Below are positions 1-12,368 of a DNA stretch of 64,000 nt, in pieces. The position numbers and the translations under genes are program-made. The notes below the pieces were generated by a model. It was not told the DNA's origin, did no database searches, and saw only the letters and a program-made list of their open reading frames with translations. Origin of the DNA: Seriola aureovittata (Eukaryota; Chordata; Actinopteri; Carangiformes; Carangidae). Within the stretch, counting starts at the first letter, position 1, and each line of letters begins with the position of its first letter. The stretch is from contig NC_079384.1 in NCBI RefSeq assembly GCF_021018895.1, positions 2,273,640 to 2,337,639 of the forward strand, read 5' to 3'.

Positions 1-1180
1 CCAAAATAAAAAGTTCTGGCTGGGGCATGGGTATTAGGTATGTTTGTTTTTGTTTGTTTACTGCCCAGTCATGAACTCCTAAACAATGAGTGAGCCAGCT
101 AACTTTTTCTCTGCCTAGAAACTACAACAACAAAAAAAGAAAAATCTGATTGGATAACTCTATTTTGATAGTTATACCTTCATTTCTGAAGCTGCTACAG
201 CAGACAGTCGGCCAAGCAAGTGCAATGCTAGACGTCTGGTTTTAATTCACAGTTAAAAACAGGGACATTTCTGACAGCTCTGACTTCTTTTCAGTGATGT
301 CGAGTTCCCAGAGTTCAACAGTGACTTTAGTGCAGAGGTGGAGTCACAAGTCACGAGGTGAGAATCAGCCAAGACGTCAAGTTATAATAAATCATGACAG
401 TCAGCTTCAGTTTCCACATTTAACCAGTTAAAGTCAGTGGTCATGAAAAGTTTAGTTTTACTTTCAACATTAATGAAAATCTTGCATCTCTTTACGCCTG
501 ATAAATCTGATAATGTTATAAACTACTGTAAATCGTAATAAACCCAGATGATCCTTCAGAGGTCAGAGAGCGAGGAGCTGAACATCAGCTCCACCACAGA
601 GATTACATAACCTCCTCCTGCTTCATGTTCTCTCTCACTGTCTCATCTCACCTCTAAATATTTTTCATTTAGCTAAGAGGTTTTTTTCTGGAGCCAAATT
701 GGAGAGGAATTATCTTTAAAAGTGGAGCTTCCTCTGCCCACCTCGTCTGTGAGCGACAGCAGGGCTGTAAGCCTCCGAGCTTCACATGGTTTATTTTAGA
801 CACGGAGGGATGGAGTGCCAGGAGAGAGAGGGAACAAAGCAACTCTCACATTTAACACTGAGCCTGCTGTTACCTGTGCACAGGTAACACGTGGTAATAG
901 AGAGCCGTCACTTGGTGGCATGAAGCTGGAGTCATGTCTGTACCATGAGTCTGTAACAGCTGCTGCCACATCCCCCATTAGACCTGTGGAGGTACAGATT
1001 ATTCTCTGTGGGCCAGCCACGGCTCTAATCCACTTCCTGTCAGAGTACGGAGCCTGAGCCAGATGAGCCAGATGTGGAGGGTGTGAGAACACATCTGTCT
1101 GTTAATGTTCGCCACTCAGATCTTTAAGTTTTAACATGCAACACCAAATTACACAACTTTTAACTTCTTCATCATCTGTT
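1..1180. other. Non-coding, nothing recognised
   Basis: No conserved open frame, splice-linked exon or clear repeat could be supported here. The short open frames carry no recognisable domain. Confidence 0.5.
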
Positions 1181-1440
1181 CATCCATCCATCCATCCATC
1201 CCTCCATCCATCCAGGTGTTCCCAGACCAGGTGAGATCTATAATCTCTCAGTAAGGATCCTAACCAGATACCTGAACCACCTCAACTGGCTCCTCCCTCT
1301 GGATGTCAGAGCTCCCCACCCTGTCTCTAATGCTGAGCCCAGACACCCTGCAGGATCTGTCTCAGGTGTTCCCTGTGGGGACATTTCATGGATGTGGAGA
1401 AATACCTCAGCAGTAACTTTAGTCCTGCTCATAACCTCTA
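1181..1440 (-). mobile_element. LINE 3' fragment with (GGAT)n tail
   Basis: Read on the - strand, the frame ending the fragment contains RSQLRWFRYLVRI preceded by AGCLGSALETGWGALTS. This resembles the C-terminal region of the LINE reverse-transcriptase protein also found at 46.1-47.1 kb (RSQLRWFGH, VAGPSLRERVRSS). A (GGAT)n run at 1181-1215 forms the 3' tail, as these elements often have. It is strongly degraded and 5'-truncated. Clade not resolved. Confidence 0.7.
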
Positions 1441-2035
1441 TAAGTCCTGGAGCCTGGAGAGATTAAGCTCCAGCTCCCATGTGATGAATCAGCCTCAGTT
1501 CATGTTCTCATGAATGTTTGAGGTGTTGCCCACAGCCGTACAGGAGCAATTAACATCAGGCCTCCGCCTTGAACAGCTTCATCACTCAGGTCCCTGTAAA
1601 GTATTTGTTACAGTCTGTCAGGAGCTGGAGCTGGTTGGTGCTGCCTGATGTTTGCATTTCAGTGGTCAGTTGATGGGATCTCGTGTTGTAACCCAAGAGG
1701 TCGGAGGCAGGAAGAGTCTGCTGGCCACCGGGATTCCCTGTCTTCTTTTCTGCTGTATTATAAGACAGAAAACACCTCCCTCACTCTGACGCTGAGGTCA
1801 GTGAGTCACAGTCCAGTATCACATTACACACCCAGAATATCACTGCAGCGTGTTGATGAGGCGGTCACGTTTTCCAGGTCAGTCCCCCTGTCAGTGATCT
1901 GTTGACCACTTCCTGAGATGAAGAGCAGCGAGGCAGAAATACTGTCGACTAAACCTCTCTCTCATGTGACAGGAACCTGATGTATAGACGATCTTCTCTC
2001 TGAAGGCAGATCATCCAGAGCTGAGGGGGTTGCTG
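1441..2035. other. Non-coding, nothing recognised
   Basis: No exon, domain or clear repeat is seen between the LINE fragment and the 22-bp minisatellite. Confidence 0.45.
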
Positions 2036-2037
2036 TC

Positions 2038-2231
2038 AGGTCAGGAGCTTCAGAGTCAGAGCTTCAGACCTTCAGAGTCAGAGCTTCAGACCTTCAGAGT
2101 CAGAGCTTCAGACCTTCAGAGTCAGAGCTTCAGAGTTTCAGAGTCAGAGCTTCAGACCTTCAGAGTCAGAGCTTCAGAGTTTCAGAGTCAGAGCTTCAGA
2201 GTTTCAGAGTCAGAGCTTCAGAGTTTCAGAG
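2038..2231 (+). repeat. 22-bp minisatellite
   Basis: About nine tandem units of two interleaved types, AGAGTCAGAGCTTCAGACCT+TC and AGAGTCAGAGCTTCAGAGTT+TC. The open frame running through it is a by-product of the repeat. Confidence 0.9.
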
Positions 2232-3093
2232 CCTCATTGTCCAGTCAAAACACACAAGTGGAAAAACCAGCCAGGGAGCAGAGCTGCAGTGAAATAGAGC
2301 TCTGGAGATCATGTGTCACATGTTCATTGTTCATTCAGCTGCAAGAAAGAAACATGAGCGGTCACATGATCAGGATTTAAACCAAACAACAGGTTAGCCT
2401 GATTATCTTAACGACTTTAACTGAAGTGAGTGCACCAACATTGTAAAAACAGTGTCTCATTGTGAAGGAACAATGTGTGTGTACTGTGTGGTAAATGTTC
2501 ATGAACAAGATAGCTGGTGTATTTTGATTGGCTGTGATGGACGAACGCTTTTGCAAATCAAAAAGTTCTCTCAGGTTTGGTTTGAAGAACATCTGAGCTT
2601 TTGAAATCGAACTTCCATGTGATAACTTTAGAGAGGCTTGCTCTGATGATCATCTGTGCCAACTTTAGTAACGATTGGACAAAGTTTGTCTGAGGAGTAA
2701 AGGAAAAATTCAATATGGCGAAAACTGCCGTCATAGGTGTTTTGAGCTCGGCTTGATCCAAGGAACCAATCATACATCTTTATTGACAATAAGGCATACG
2801 ATTCAAGATGATGATGATGAAGAAAAGGTAGAAACTCAGTGGTGTATTCACTGCTGGGGAATTTTGAGGAACAAGACGTGTCTATTTTTTGTTGTTTTGT
2901 TCTGTAAGTACCTTTGTAGCTAGCAACCCTACACGCTGTCTCACCTGTGCACACCTGGCCAGGAGCTTGTTTCAGCTGAAACAACCAATCAGGTTAAAGT
3001 GTCAGCATCATGAACATATAGTGACACAACAACAAAACGACCCCTCCCCTTTCTTCTTTTCTTGTTGGTATTCTGTCATGTCTGCTGTGCCAC
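2232..3093. other. Non-coding, nothing recognised
   Basis: No conserved coding or RNA signal is seen. A small (GAT)-type run lies at about 2808-2820. Confidence 0.4.
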
Positions 3094-3119
3094 GGGGGGG
3101 GGGGGGGGGGGGGGGGGGG
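3094..3119 (+). repeat. Homopolymer G26
   Basis: An uninterrupted G run. It can form G-quadruplexes and is a likely site of length error in the assembly. Confidence 0.95.
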
Positions 3120-3238
3120 TTTGATCAGTGGAGTTCTGCTGCAGCGTCTGTTACTGCTCTGAGCCGCTGTCTGCAGAGAGACTCCCTTCACTTCTGATTA
3201 CACCCTCAAAGCAAAGTCTTCATCCTGCCAACAACCCA

Positions 3239-3325
3239 GTGTGTGTGTGTGTGTGTGTGCGTGTGTGCGTGTGTGTGTGTGTGTGTGCGTGTGTGTGTGT
3301 GCGTGTGTGTGTGTGTGTGTGTGTA
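3239..3325 (+). repeat. (GT)n microsatellite with GC interruptions
   Basis: Dinucleotide repeat of about 87 bp with scattered TGCG interruptions. It is followed by purine-rich (GA) tracts up to 3560. Confidence 0.95.
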
Positions 3326-3519
3326 TGCAGAGAGAGAGAAAGAGCATGACTGTGTGTGAGGCCGAGGAGAGGAGAAGGGAGGGGAGGCACAGCTCCGTCT
3401 GCACGTGTACTCCAGCCCACGTTATCTACAGGGGGAGATGGGAAAAGGGGAGGGAGGGGGAGGGGGGAGGAGTGGGGGAGCACGACAGGACACTGGTAGT
3501 GTGTCAGTCTGTCCTGGTG

Positions 3520-3560
3520 GAGAGGGAGAGAGAGAGAGGGAGAGAGAGAGAGAGAGAGAT
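3520..3560 (+). repeat. (GA)n-rich purine tract
   Basis: AGAGGGAGAG-type purine repeat of about 40 bp, inside a wider purine-rich region beginning near 3360. Confidence 0.85.
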
Positions 3561-3623
3561 GAGCAGGCATAGGAAACGTGAAGAGCAGGTGACCTGAGGC
3601 GCTGGCAGAATGTGTCACAGGCA

Positions 3624-3665
3624 GCTAACTAGCTAACTGTAGCTAACTGTAGCTAGCTGTAGCTA
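3624..3665 (+). repeat. Short AGCTAACTGT tandem repeat
   Basis: AGCTAACT/AGCTAACTGT units occur in tandem, about four copies. It is rich in AGCT palindromes. Confidence 0.7.
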
Positions 3666-3740
3666 CTAACCACACTCCCAGTGGAAGAGCATCAAAACAA
3701 AACAAAACAGACGGCCAAAGAGACTGTAAATACTATAACA

Positions 3741-3802
3741 GAATAGAATAGAATAGAATAGAATAGAACAGAACAGAACAGAACAGAACAGAATAGAATA
3801 GA
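3741..3802 (+). repeat. Pentanucleotide (AGAAT/AGAAC)n repeat
   Basis: A block of GAATA units, then GAACA units, then GAATA again, so variants are grouped rather than mixed. Confidence 0.9.
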
Positions 3803-3902
3803 TGTTCCAGGCAGTGACATGATGGACATTGGCTGATGGTTTGTGGCCAAATCTAAATGGAGTTTGGAGGAACACACTCAGAGCTGCCTGACCTTGACTG
3901 CT

Positions 3903-3906
<4 letters not shown>

Positions 3907-3956
<50 letters not shown>
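3907..3956 (+). repeat. (CA)n microsatellite
   Basis: Perfect CA repeat of about 50 bp. Confidence 0.95.
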
Positions 3957-3957
<1 letters not shown>

Positions 3958-4103
3958 CATTAAGACCTGGTTGTGTATTGTACTGGGACTGCAGTCAGGA
4001 CTATTACACTCTCAATAATGCATGATTAATTAGTCGACTCTGAAACAGTGAAACTGAGCACAGGGTGGAAACTAAACAGGGACTCAGGAGATAACCGCTG
4101 TCT

Positions 4104-4107
<4 letters not shown>

Positions 4108-4172
<65 letters not shown>

Positions 4173-4184
4173 ACACACACACAA
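4108..4184 (+). repeat. (CA)n microsatellite
   Basis: CA repeat of about 77 bp with one AGAC interruption. Confidence 0.95.
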
Positions 4185-5030
4185 ACACCTTGAGTTTCTG
4201 TCTCAGTGAAACTCTTGAGTCTAGAACGAGGACTAAAATAAACTCTTTCTAAAAGCTGCACTAATAAATATTTTATAATAACAATGAAAAAAAAGGCTGT
4301 GAGTTCGTTCAGAGTGACAAACTCACAGAGAAGAATCAGACCCTCTGCAGCTCCTCTCACATCCACAGCTGTTTTACTGTCTCTCAGCTCAGACCTCAGT
4401 GTTTTGGTTTACCTGCCACAGCAGAGACAGGAAATAGTCAGTTATACAACAATATTTACAAGTCTAATATGTAAAGTTAGCTAGAGTACAGTGTAAAGGT
4501 TAGCTAGTTAGCGCTGCAGCTAACTTCAGGTAATTGATGACTGTCACAGTTGAACAACAGTGACAGTCATCCATCACCTCACTGTCTCATCTCTGATGTC
4601 AGGTTAAATAATCACTAACACATCAGACAGCGTGTGAAGAGATCTCCAAAATAAAACTAAAAAAATAATTAGATGTACTGTATATTAGCTATATTAGCAT
4701 ATTAGCTCACGTTAGCCACTGTAAGCTACTGGTCAAACCAGACCAGTGTAGTGGACTGGGAGAAAATGTGTTTTGTTTCCTATGAAGAAAATCAGAATTC
4801 AGTCATAAACTTCTGCTTGAAACAAAACATGTTTGAATTAAATGATAAAACGTGTACGTAAAGATTTATTCATTTGTTCATCTGTTTCATCTTCTCTTCC
4901 TTGTTTCAGACTGAATTAACGCGTTCAGACTTCACGTCGATGGTCCGTGAGTTTCCAGGTTCAGACAACAGATCCAGGTCCTTGGTTTTCCTCAGGTCTG
5001 CTCCAGACAACAGACGGTTAATGTGTTACA

Positions 5031-5063
<33 letters not shown>

Positions 5064-5690
5064 CATTACCATGAAAGAGAGTATTCAGCCTCATTCCCAC
5101 AGAGACCAGGTCTGGGGTTTCACCCTGGTCTGATGAAATCAAATCCCTCTCATCACAGACCCTGAATCCCTTCAGAAACACAGTATTGATTCCTCTAATT
5201 CCACCATGTTTTATTATTGCTGAACAGTCCTGGCCTGCTCAGCTCCTCTCCACTAAAGAGGACCACTCTCAGTCCTGGTCCTGGGGGGGGGGGGGGGGCT
5301 GGTTTTCAGCTTCAGTTTCCCTCAGTGAATAATGAGAATATGGAGTTTTGAATGTAACATCTCAGAAAAGAAGAGCTGCTTCTCTCAGTCTGTGAGGAGT
5401 TCGCTGTTGTCAGGAAAACTCAGTGTCAGGTCCTGAACTCACCGGAGGTCGAACCTCAGAGCAGCAGGATGAAGCTGTGAGCACATGAGCACAGAGGAAA
5501 CAGGGTGATTCAGAGGCGGGAAAGATGAGAGCTCCTCAGCTGACATGTTCATATTCATATCAAAATTTATTATAAATGTAAATCAGGTTAAGTCATGAGC
5601 ATGTTTTAATTATGAATGTAAGATTATCATCCTCATTGATTAGCGTATTGATCTGGGAAATGCTGTTAATATAGATACAGTGTGTTTCCT
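4185..5690. other. Non-coding; (GA)n and poly-G only
   Basis: A (GA)n tract at about 5034-5061 and a G run at 5283-5299 are the only distinct structures. Nothing coding is supported. Confidence 0.4.
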
Positions 5691-5705
5691 GATGGTAGAA
5701 TATGT

Positions 5706-5706
<1 letters not shown>

Positions 5707-5737
<31 letters not shown>
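5707..5737 (+). repeat. (CAA)n microsatellite
   Basis: Perfect trinucleotide repeat, about ten copies. Confidence 0.95.
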
Positions 5738-5788
5738 ACCAACCTACATGTTGACCTCGAAGACTAATGACACCGTTTCCTGTTTCCA

Positions 5789-5789
<1 letters not shown>

Positions 5790-5834
<45 letters not shown>

Positions 5835-5858
5835 CACACACACACACACACACACAGG
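5790..5858 (+). repeat. (CA)n microsatellite
   Basis: CA repeat of about 68 bp with one ATGCAC interruption. Confidence 0.95.
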
Positions 5859-6722
5859 GGGATGATGGGAGGTGGGGGAGGGTCATGTTTGGTTCTCTCT
5901 GTGACCTCTTATTTGGATCAGGTCAAATCTATGATGAATGGATTTTCACACAGAACTGGAATCACTCACCACTTCACTGTCACATTCCTCCCAGTGCACC
6001 GGCTCCTTTCAGACCTGATCCCAGTTCAGGACTGTGGGTGTGACTCCGCTGGAGCAGACAGTAAACACTGAGCTGAGGACTCAGGTCAGACTGTATATAT
6101 ATTATATACAGTCTCTACCTGTAGTTACCACGTCATTGGTTTAACTACTGTCACATCTCTCATGTCTCTCTGATTCTCATCCTGATTCTCATATAACACA
6201 CCTGAAAACATATCACATGACCATTCACCTACACTGGGCATGTGCGTGCCGGTGTAAACAGGAAGTAGATTGTCATCTCTGCAGTTGGTTGGTTTGAAAT
6301 ACTATGAACAAGGAACAACAGTTGTAGCTCTAAAATGCAGAATTTAACCGAACAACAGCTGCTAGCAAAGACAACAAGGTCAGTAACACTGTGATTCATT
6401 ATCATGTTGTATTCACCACTGGTAGTCCAGGCTGATGAGAGCCAATCAGGAGCCAATGTCATCGTTTCCAAAGGTCTCAGTTTCTCAGGAACCATAGAAG
6501 AAGAGATGAGTTTTAAAGCATTCAGTGTGACTGTAGCCTCAGTGTTGTCAGGAGGAGTCTGGGAGGAACTCCTCAGGTGTTTTGCAGTCAGGTGTTTCTA
6601 CTTCAATTTATCATCTAACCTGACTGAACTGACTGAATGTGACGTGTTGACTCTTCTCCACAGAGCTTTCTTACTGCTGAACTGAACTGAGTACCATTTC
6701 CCATCCAGAGAGCAATGTCACA

Positions 6723-7098
6723 GTCTCTCCTCCTCCTCCTCCTCCTCCTCCTCCTCCCTGGAGATCACAGCACTGAGCTGCTGATGCAGTTACATACAGA
6801 ACAGTAACACTGCTTTTTCTGCACCGCGGCTCTTTTTCTGTTCTCATGCTCTGTTTTGCGCAGCCTATCACGTTTCTCCATTTCTATCAAACAACATCCA
6901 TCAGTGAAATATGGCTCCACCTTCTGCTGTGTCAGCACTGTGAGAGGAGGAGGAGGAGGAGGAGGAGGAGGCTGCACACATCTACCTCCATCACGGTCAT
7001 GTGTTTGTGACTGATTCACTGGAGACTCCACAAAGTTGTACATATACAGAGAGCAGCACTCATCATCATCATCACCGTCATCATCATCATCATCATCA
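6723..7098 (+). repeat. Cluster of trinucleotide repeats (CTC)n, (GGA)n, (CAT)n
   Basis: (CTC)n at 6726-6757, (GGA)n at 6943-6970 and (CAT)n at 7057-7097. The CTC and GGA tracts are complementary and about 190 bp apart. Confidence 0.85.
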
Positions 7099-7392
7099 CC
7101 CTTTGACTTGTAGCTCATTAGTTCTTCTCATCCTGGTGATTAACTTGTTTCTCTGCCCCCCCCCCCCATTCCCAGGGACAAGATCTGACATTTGTCACAA
7201 AACACCACTTGATTGCTAATTTAGCAATGAGCATGGGGTAGTGTGTAAGAATAGTTGCCATGACGACACCAACATCACTTCTGGCACACAGGACTGAAGG
7301 CTTCTGTGCAAACTGAGCCTGTGTTCACACTTTGATGGGAGTTCATGTGGAAGAGCGTCGAGCCTGTGTCTGCTGATGTGTCTGTTAATATC

Positions 7393-7393
<1 letters not shown>

Positions 7394-7424
<31 letters not shown>
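7394..7424 (+). repeat. (GAT)n microsatellite
   Basis: About ten perfect GAT units. Confidence 0.9.
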
Positions 7425-7518
7425 CATGTTGTTTGCGTGTTCTGACATCATCTGTTGCAGTGGCTGAACCTCGCCCACACAGACGAGGGAGACGACACAG
7501 ATCTGAAGGAGGAGCCTG

Positions 7519-7520
<2 letters not shown>

Positions 7521-7575
<55 letters not shown>
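7521..7575 (+). repeat. (GT)n microsatellite
   Basis: Perfect GT repeat of about 54 bp, followed by two G runs (7579-7588, 7616-7630). Confidence 0.95.
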
Positions 7576-7577
<2 letters not shown>

Positions 7578-7639
7578 GAGGGGGGGGGTTTACAAATACA
7601 AATCACAGTGATGTGGGGGAGGGGGGGGGGCACCCTCCA

Positions 7640-10600
7640 TTCAGTATTCATAGAGATGTGCAGTGGACGGCCTTCACTCTGAAGCTCATTCCCTCCACAG
7701 CTCTGACTGTTCATCCCACAGTGATTGAATTCCTCTCAGAGTCCAGCTCTGCTCTGCGGGTCGTGTGTGCGTCTGAGGCGGGAAAACGTCTCTGTCATTA
7801 CCCTCAGTACGAGTTGGCTGATTCATGACACAGCAGCCGGCTCGCCGAACATAATCCTCCAACATGAAACCAAACAGCAGAGTGGTGTTTAAATAGGAGG
7901 AGCACAGCTGATTATTGTGTAACCTCCCTCCTCCAGATGGTTTGATATGAATCTGTCCAGGGGTCAAACACTGTAACCGGCTCAGATATGAAGCCGCTGG
8001 CTGCTCCAGCATCTCCTCCCTCTCAGGCTCAGAGACATGGCTGTGTGTCCATGCAGGTATGGGGGGGGGGGGTATGTGCTTATATTAATGACATTCCTGG
8101 CAGTGGTGCGAGAGTGTGAGAGCAGCTCTCTGGCTTCCCTCTGCTGCCACAGCATTTGTAAACAGCTGAAGAGGAAACAGCCTGAACCTGATCCCCGTCC
8201 AGGCCGGACTGAAGGAGACCTTCATCCTGTACCAGAGTGAAGACTGGCTTTCTGAACTTTTAATGATGGTCTGTGTAAACAGGTGAATCACTGCCTGCTG
8301 CTGGAGTTAAAACCCCATCACTCCTCTGAGTTTAAGGGAGGATGAAGCAGGTGCACCTGCACGTGTGCATGAGGTTATAAATTCATATAGCAGTAATCTT
8401 AGATCACTATCACCACTCAGCAGATATGAATACGAACAGAGCAGCTCCTCCTCCACAGATCAGACTGTGTTTCAGTAACAGAGCAGTGAAACTTCAGTCA
8501 GCTGGTTCATCATATACAGAGAGCTCATATACGACGGTAGACTACGTCCATCTTTATTTACAGTCTGTGGGTTCAGGTTGTTGATTCTGTGGTTGTTCAG
8601 AGGTAATTTAACTTAACTTAAGCAAAGACAGGAAATAAATGAATAACATGAGGCGGTTAAATGCTGTGCTGTATCAGCTGTGGGTTAGGTGATCATTCTG
8701 AGAGCTGTCACTGCCCCTTTCAGACACGTGGTCATGTGATCTATTGTTAATATAAAAATATTGATTTCAGCAGCTTTAAAAGGTCAAAAGTTCAGACTTT
8801 GGTTGTTGTTACTGTTTGTAACGTACAGGCTGACGTTGCTGCTCTGGGCTGCAGGTCAGAATATTCTGAGATAAAGCGATGAGGATCAGTGGATCTGTCT
8901 TCAAAGCTCCAGGGTTTAATGAAGAACTGGAGGAAGCTGAGAGCCTGTAGTTTATTTACTTTGGCCTGAATTTGAATTAAACTTGTTCATCTTCAGAGAG
9001 AAGAAAGGACCAGATGCCAGAACCTGAAAATGAAAAGGGTAATAAAAAAGTATGAGCTTTATCCTTCAGGTGAACATGTTGAACCACATGGTGAAGTCCA
9101 AACACTGAGCTCTGAACCTGGACCTCATAAACCTGTCCAGGCTCTCAGTGTTAGTCAAATAACCAGAATGAGAGCAGCTTTCATTATACAGCAGGTTCTA
9201 TTAACTCACTGATCCCAGACCAGCTCCTCTCCATATAAAACGTTTTCTCTTTCTTGTCTTGGTGGTAAAGAGTGGCACGGATTCTTATTATCTACTATCT
9301 ACACTTCATGTCTCAGCTCTGAGCTCGTGATGTTACACAGACCACATTAAAGCCCGCTGACCACATCTGGGACTTTAACAGCCCGAGACGAGAGCAGGAT
9401 TTCACAGCTCTGTGAAGAGAGGAGGGAAAAATGTCTATGTGGACTGACTTCACTCAAAAATCTGCATGAGTCATGTTAAAACATCTCAGTTCATTAGCTG
9501 TGTTTACCTCCAGGTCCCAGACACAGACTCGCAACAACAGGCTGCAGCTTTCTCCACATCCATATCCACATCCACACTGCTGGAGAACAACAAGGTGGTC
9601 ATTGTGAAGCCTGGTGAATGTTGTTCCACCCACCACAGCCAAAACTAACACAGTGAGGTTGAGCAGCGCTGCTCACGGCGCTGGGAACACAGACTTGTTG
9701 TTGAATAGCGATGCAGCAAACTGAAACATGTCTGAACATTTGGTCGTAGTCACACGTTTCCTGCTCCGGTGGCCTTGGTGTGTGTCCAAGGCCCCCATGG
9801 TGTGTTTAGTTTGTACTCAGGTCATCCATCACACAACCTCCTCTGTGGTGGTGGTGGTGGTGGTGTGGTGTGGGGGGGGGGGACTCATCTCTCGCCCCTG
9901 CTGAGACTCAATCTGGAGGTTGGAAGAGATCTCCATTGTGCCTGCAGCGTCCTGCAGCCTTGAGCTGACTGTGTTTTACTGCACTTTGTTTATGGCGCCG
10001 GGACGTGGCTCCGAGCTAAACATCAACTGTGCTATTGTGATAAACAACAATTATCCCCATATGTGATTATACTGGGGTTAATGTATACATCAGCTGTTCT
10101 TCTTTAGTAATGAGACACACTGACAGGGATGAGGATGACTCCTCTCTGTATCTGTACGTCCTGTTAAAGCTCAGGCAGCGGCTGCCCAACGTCCTCGTGA
10201 ATAAAGAAGAGGAGACCAGGGATGGTTGTAACATTTTTGACATTTCTGTCCATATCTTTTAAATCAGTGCGTTCAAAATGTAATACAAACTAGTTCCATG
10301 TGTCTGCTGTTAAATGGTGTAAGTGTTATCTCTGCAACACAAACAGAACATGTCTGTAGTTTAGTCTCAAACACAAGGAGTGAACTGTTACATTATGACG
10401 TCAGGATTATGACAAAAACTTAATGTTGTAAAGATTTTTATTCAACACTTCAATTACTTTTTAACATAATTGGTGTTTTAACAAAATAATAAAACTGAAC
10501 AAAATGTGCAAATGTTCACCAGCTTCAACAGCTGAACATTTGTGTCCGTGTGTGACCGTGTATCTAACCCAGACTCTTGTAGCCATGAACTAGCTTAACT

Positions 10601-11090
10601 TAGAGCTGCAGCTAAAACATTAGCACTGACAACTAGCATGTAAAACATCTACATAGACTCACAATAAACATGAGATAAGTTTGAAGAGTTTAACTACAGA
10701 GCAGGCTGCTAGTACAAAAATAAATTACGTAAAAAACTTTCTTGCCTCAAAATTTTTTTTTTCCTTTTATTACTACTGCTAGTTTCTCAGGTGTGGCGTA
10801 ATCAGGTGATTAGTAACACGTCCTGATTGGAGACGTTGGAAGCGTTACAACAAGCATGTATATTAATTCAAACTGAGTCCATTTCTTCATTTCTATTCAG
10901 TGAGGAACAACAGACTCCCTAAATGAATTGTTATTGATTCAGACCAATCATATACGCCACTGAAATGATATTGACTCCCCTGCTGCTCCAGAGCCTGTAA
11001 GCAGCTCTCCTATAAATCAACATCCACAGACATCACATACAGCGTTTCACTGGGTTTTTGAGTCAGGAAATACTTTTGTGTCCAAAGAAC
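7640..11090. other. Non-coding DNA upstream of tob1; only short G/GGT tracts seen
   Basis: Holds a G run at 8058-8070, a (GGT)n/G tract at about 9846-9882 and a T run at 10750-10761. One perfect CRE palindrome TGACGTCA lies at 10396-10403. No exon is supported. Confidence 0.4.
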
Positions 11091-11098
11091 AGCCTGTC

Positions 11099-11137
11099 TT
11101 CTCCTCCTCCTCCTCCTCCTCCTCCTCCTCCTCCTCC
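11099..11137 (+). repeat. (CTC)n microsatellite
   Basis: About twelve CTC units, 0.8 kb upstream of the tob1 promoter. Confidence 0.9.
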
Positions 11138-11949
11138 CTGTGCTGCCACCTCCCTCCCAGCTGTATAATTCATGTGGCATTGTATTTATTGTGCAAACAC
11201 ACAGTGCGGGAGTCCATGTTAGGTAAGAACAGGCTGTGGCGTCAGACACCTTCGGCCTGACAGGGGAGAGATTAAGCCGTGCACTGCACAGCTGCTGAGA
11301 GAGAGCAGCCGGGATCACCGTGTAACTATTCACTGTCACAGTCCACAGACATTATAACGAGGAGAATTTTATCACAGGTACACACAGGGAGAAGAATGTC
11401 AACACTTATACAGATGGTAATTATGAGATTACATCCGCTTTGTTAAGAGTGGTGGAGACTGTAAACAACTCTCAGTCGGGGGGGGGGGGGTGAGCTTCAA
11501 CAGCCACAGCTGGTTCAAGGAACATCAAAATGTCACTGTGAGGAGCAGGGAACACGTCCAGTGACAGGTGTGTCCCTCCGCCGCCGTGACCATCCAGCTC
11601 CGTTAAACCCCCTGTGGAGGGAAGAGCTGAGGTTTTTATGACAACAGTCACTACACACACTGTTGAACACTTTCATCACAACACACTCCTTGTTCAGCCG
11701 GAGGTTTCATGCATGACTGAGCACAACCTCTGAGCACAGCAGCTCCAGGAGGGACGGACATCACGTCGAACAGACACGAACACACGTCTTTCTTTTACCC
11801 TTCAATCAAATTAATGTTAGAACGTTTCTCTGTAACACCAGGAGCCATGTTTCTCCTCCCACAAACAAGGGGGTTTTAGCTAAAACCTGCTCCGATAAAA
11901 TAGTCCCAAGCACATGAAAGGCAAAGCACTACCGTAAATAGAACCCTGC

Positions 11950-12130
11950 GGGTGATTGAGCCCGACATTAACCAATCACAGCGGCGGTTGGAGCGGTTGT
12001 TGATGACGTAGCCGCGCGTAGTCAATAGAAACACATCACTGGGTGTTGACCTCTGCGAGCCGCATCACCACCTCCTCCATGTCCGTGGCGGAGGGGTACT
12101 ATAAAAACAAACCAGCCCAAGTTTTAAAGG
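11950..12130 (+). promoter_or_regulatory. tob1: tob1 core promoter with CCAAT, CRE-like half site and TATA box
   Basis: The base composition turns CpG-rich here. A CCAAT motif lies at 11972-11976, a CRE-like TGACGTAG at 12004-12011, and TATAAAAA at 12100-12107. The TATA box predicts initiation near 12130, which leaves a first exon of about 240 bp ending at a consensus splice donor. Tob/BTG genes are immediate-early responsive in mammals and a CRE-like site would fit that, but the link is inferred. Confidence 0.7.
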
Positions 12131-12368
12131 GCAGAGTTGTAAAAACTCCCAGGCTGTGGGGGGTTAGCTTGGTCTCCTGCGAGTCGGAATTCAACTGAAC
12201 CCCACGGAAGAAAAAACAACAAAAAGAAAACCCGCCTGGAGCAGAAACAGAGACACAACATCGACGACACCGTTTTATATCTCCGTGAGAAAACTACACC
12301 GGAGGCTGTGGAGGTGTTGGAGCGGACTGAGGCTGGTGCAGGAAAGGACCGACTGTGTGAATTTCCAT
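12130..12368 (+). other. tob1: tob1 non-coding exon 1 (5' UTR)
   Basis: This stretch runs from about 25 bp after the TATA box to a consensus donor GTAAGT at 12369-12374. It holds no long open frame. Together with the acceptor at 13413-13414 it defines a 1,046-bp intron in the 5' UTR. The exact start is predicted, not observed. Confidence 0.6.

Noticed and set aside
2030..2380. 116-codon open frame with repeated SELQTFRVRASDLQSQSF
   Set aside because: Translation of a 22-bp minisatellite.
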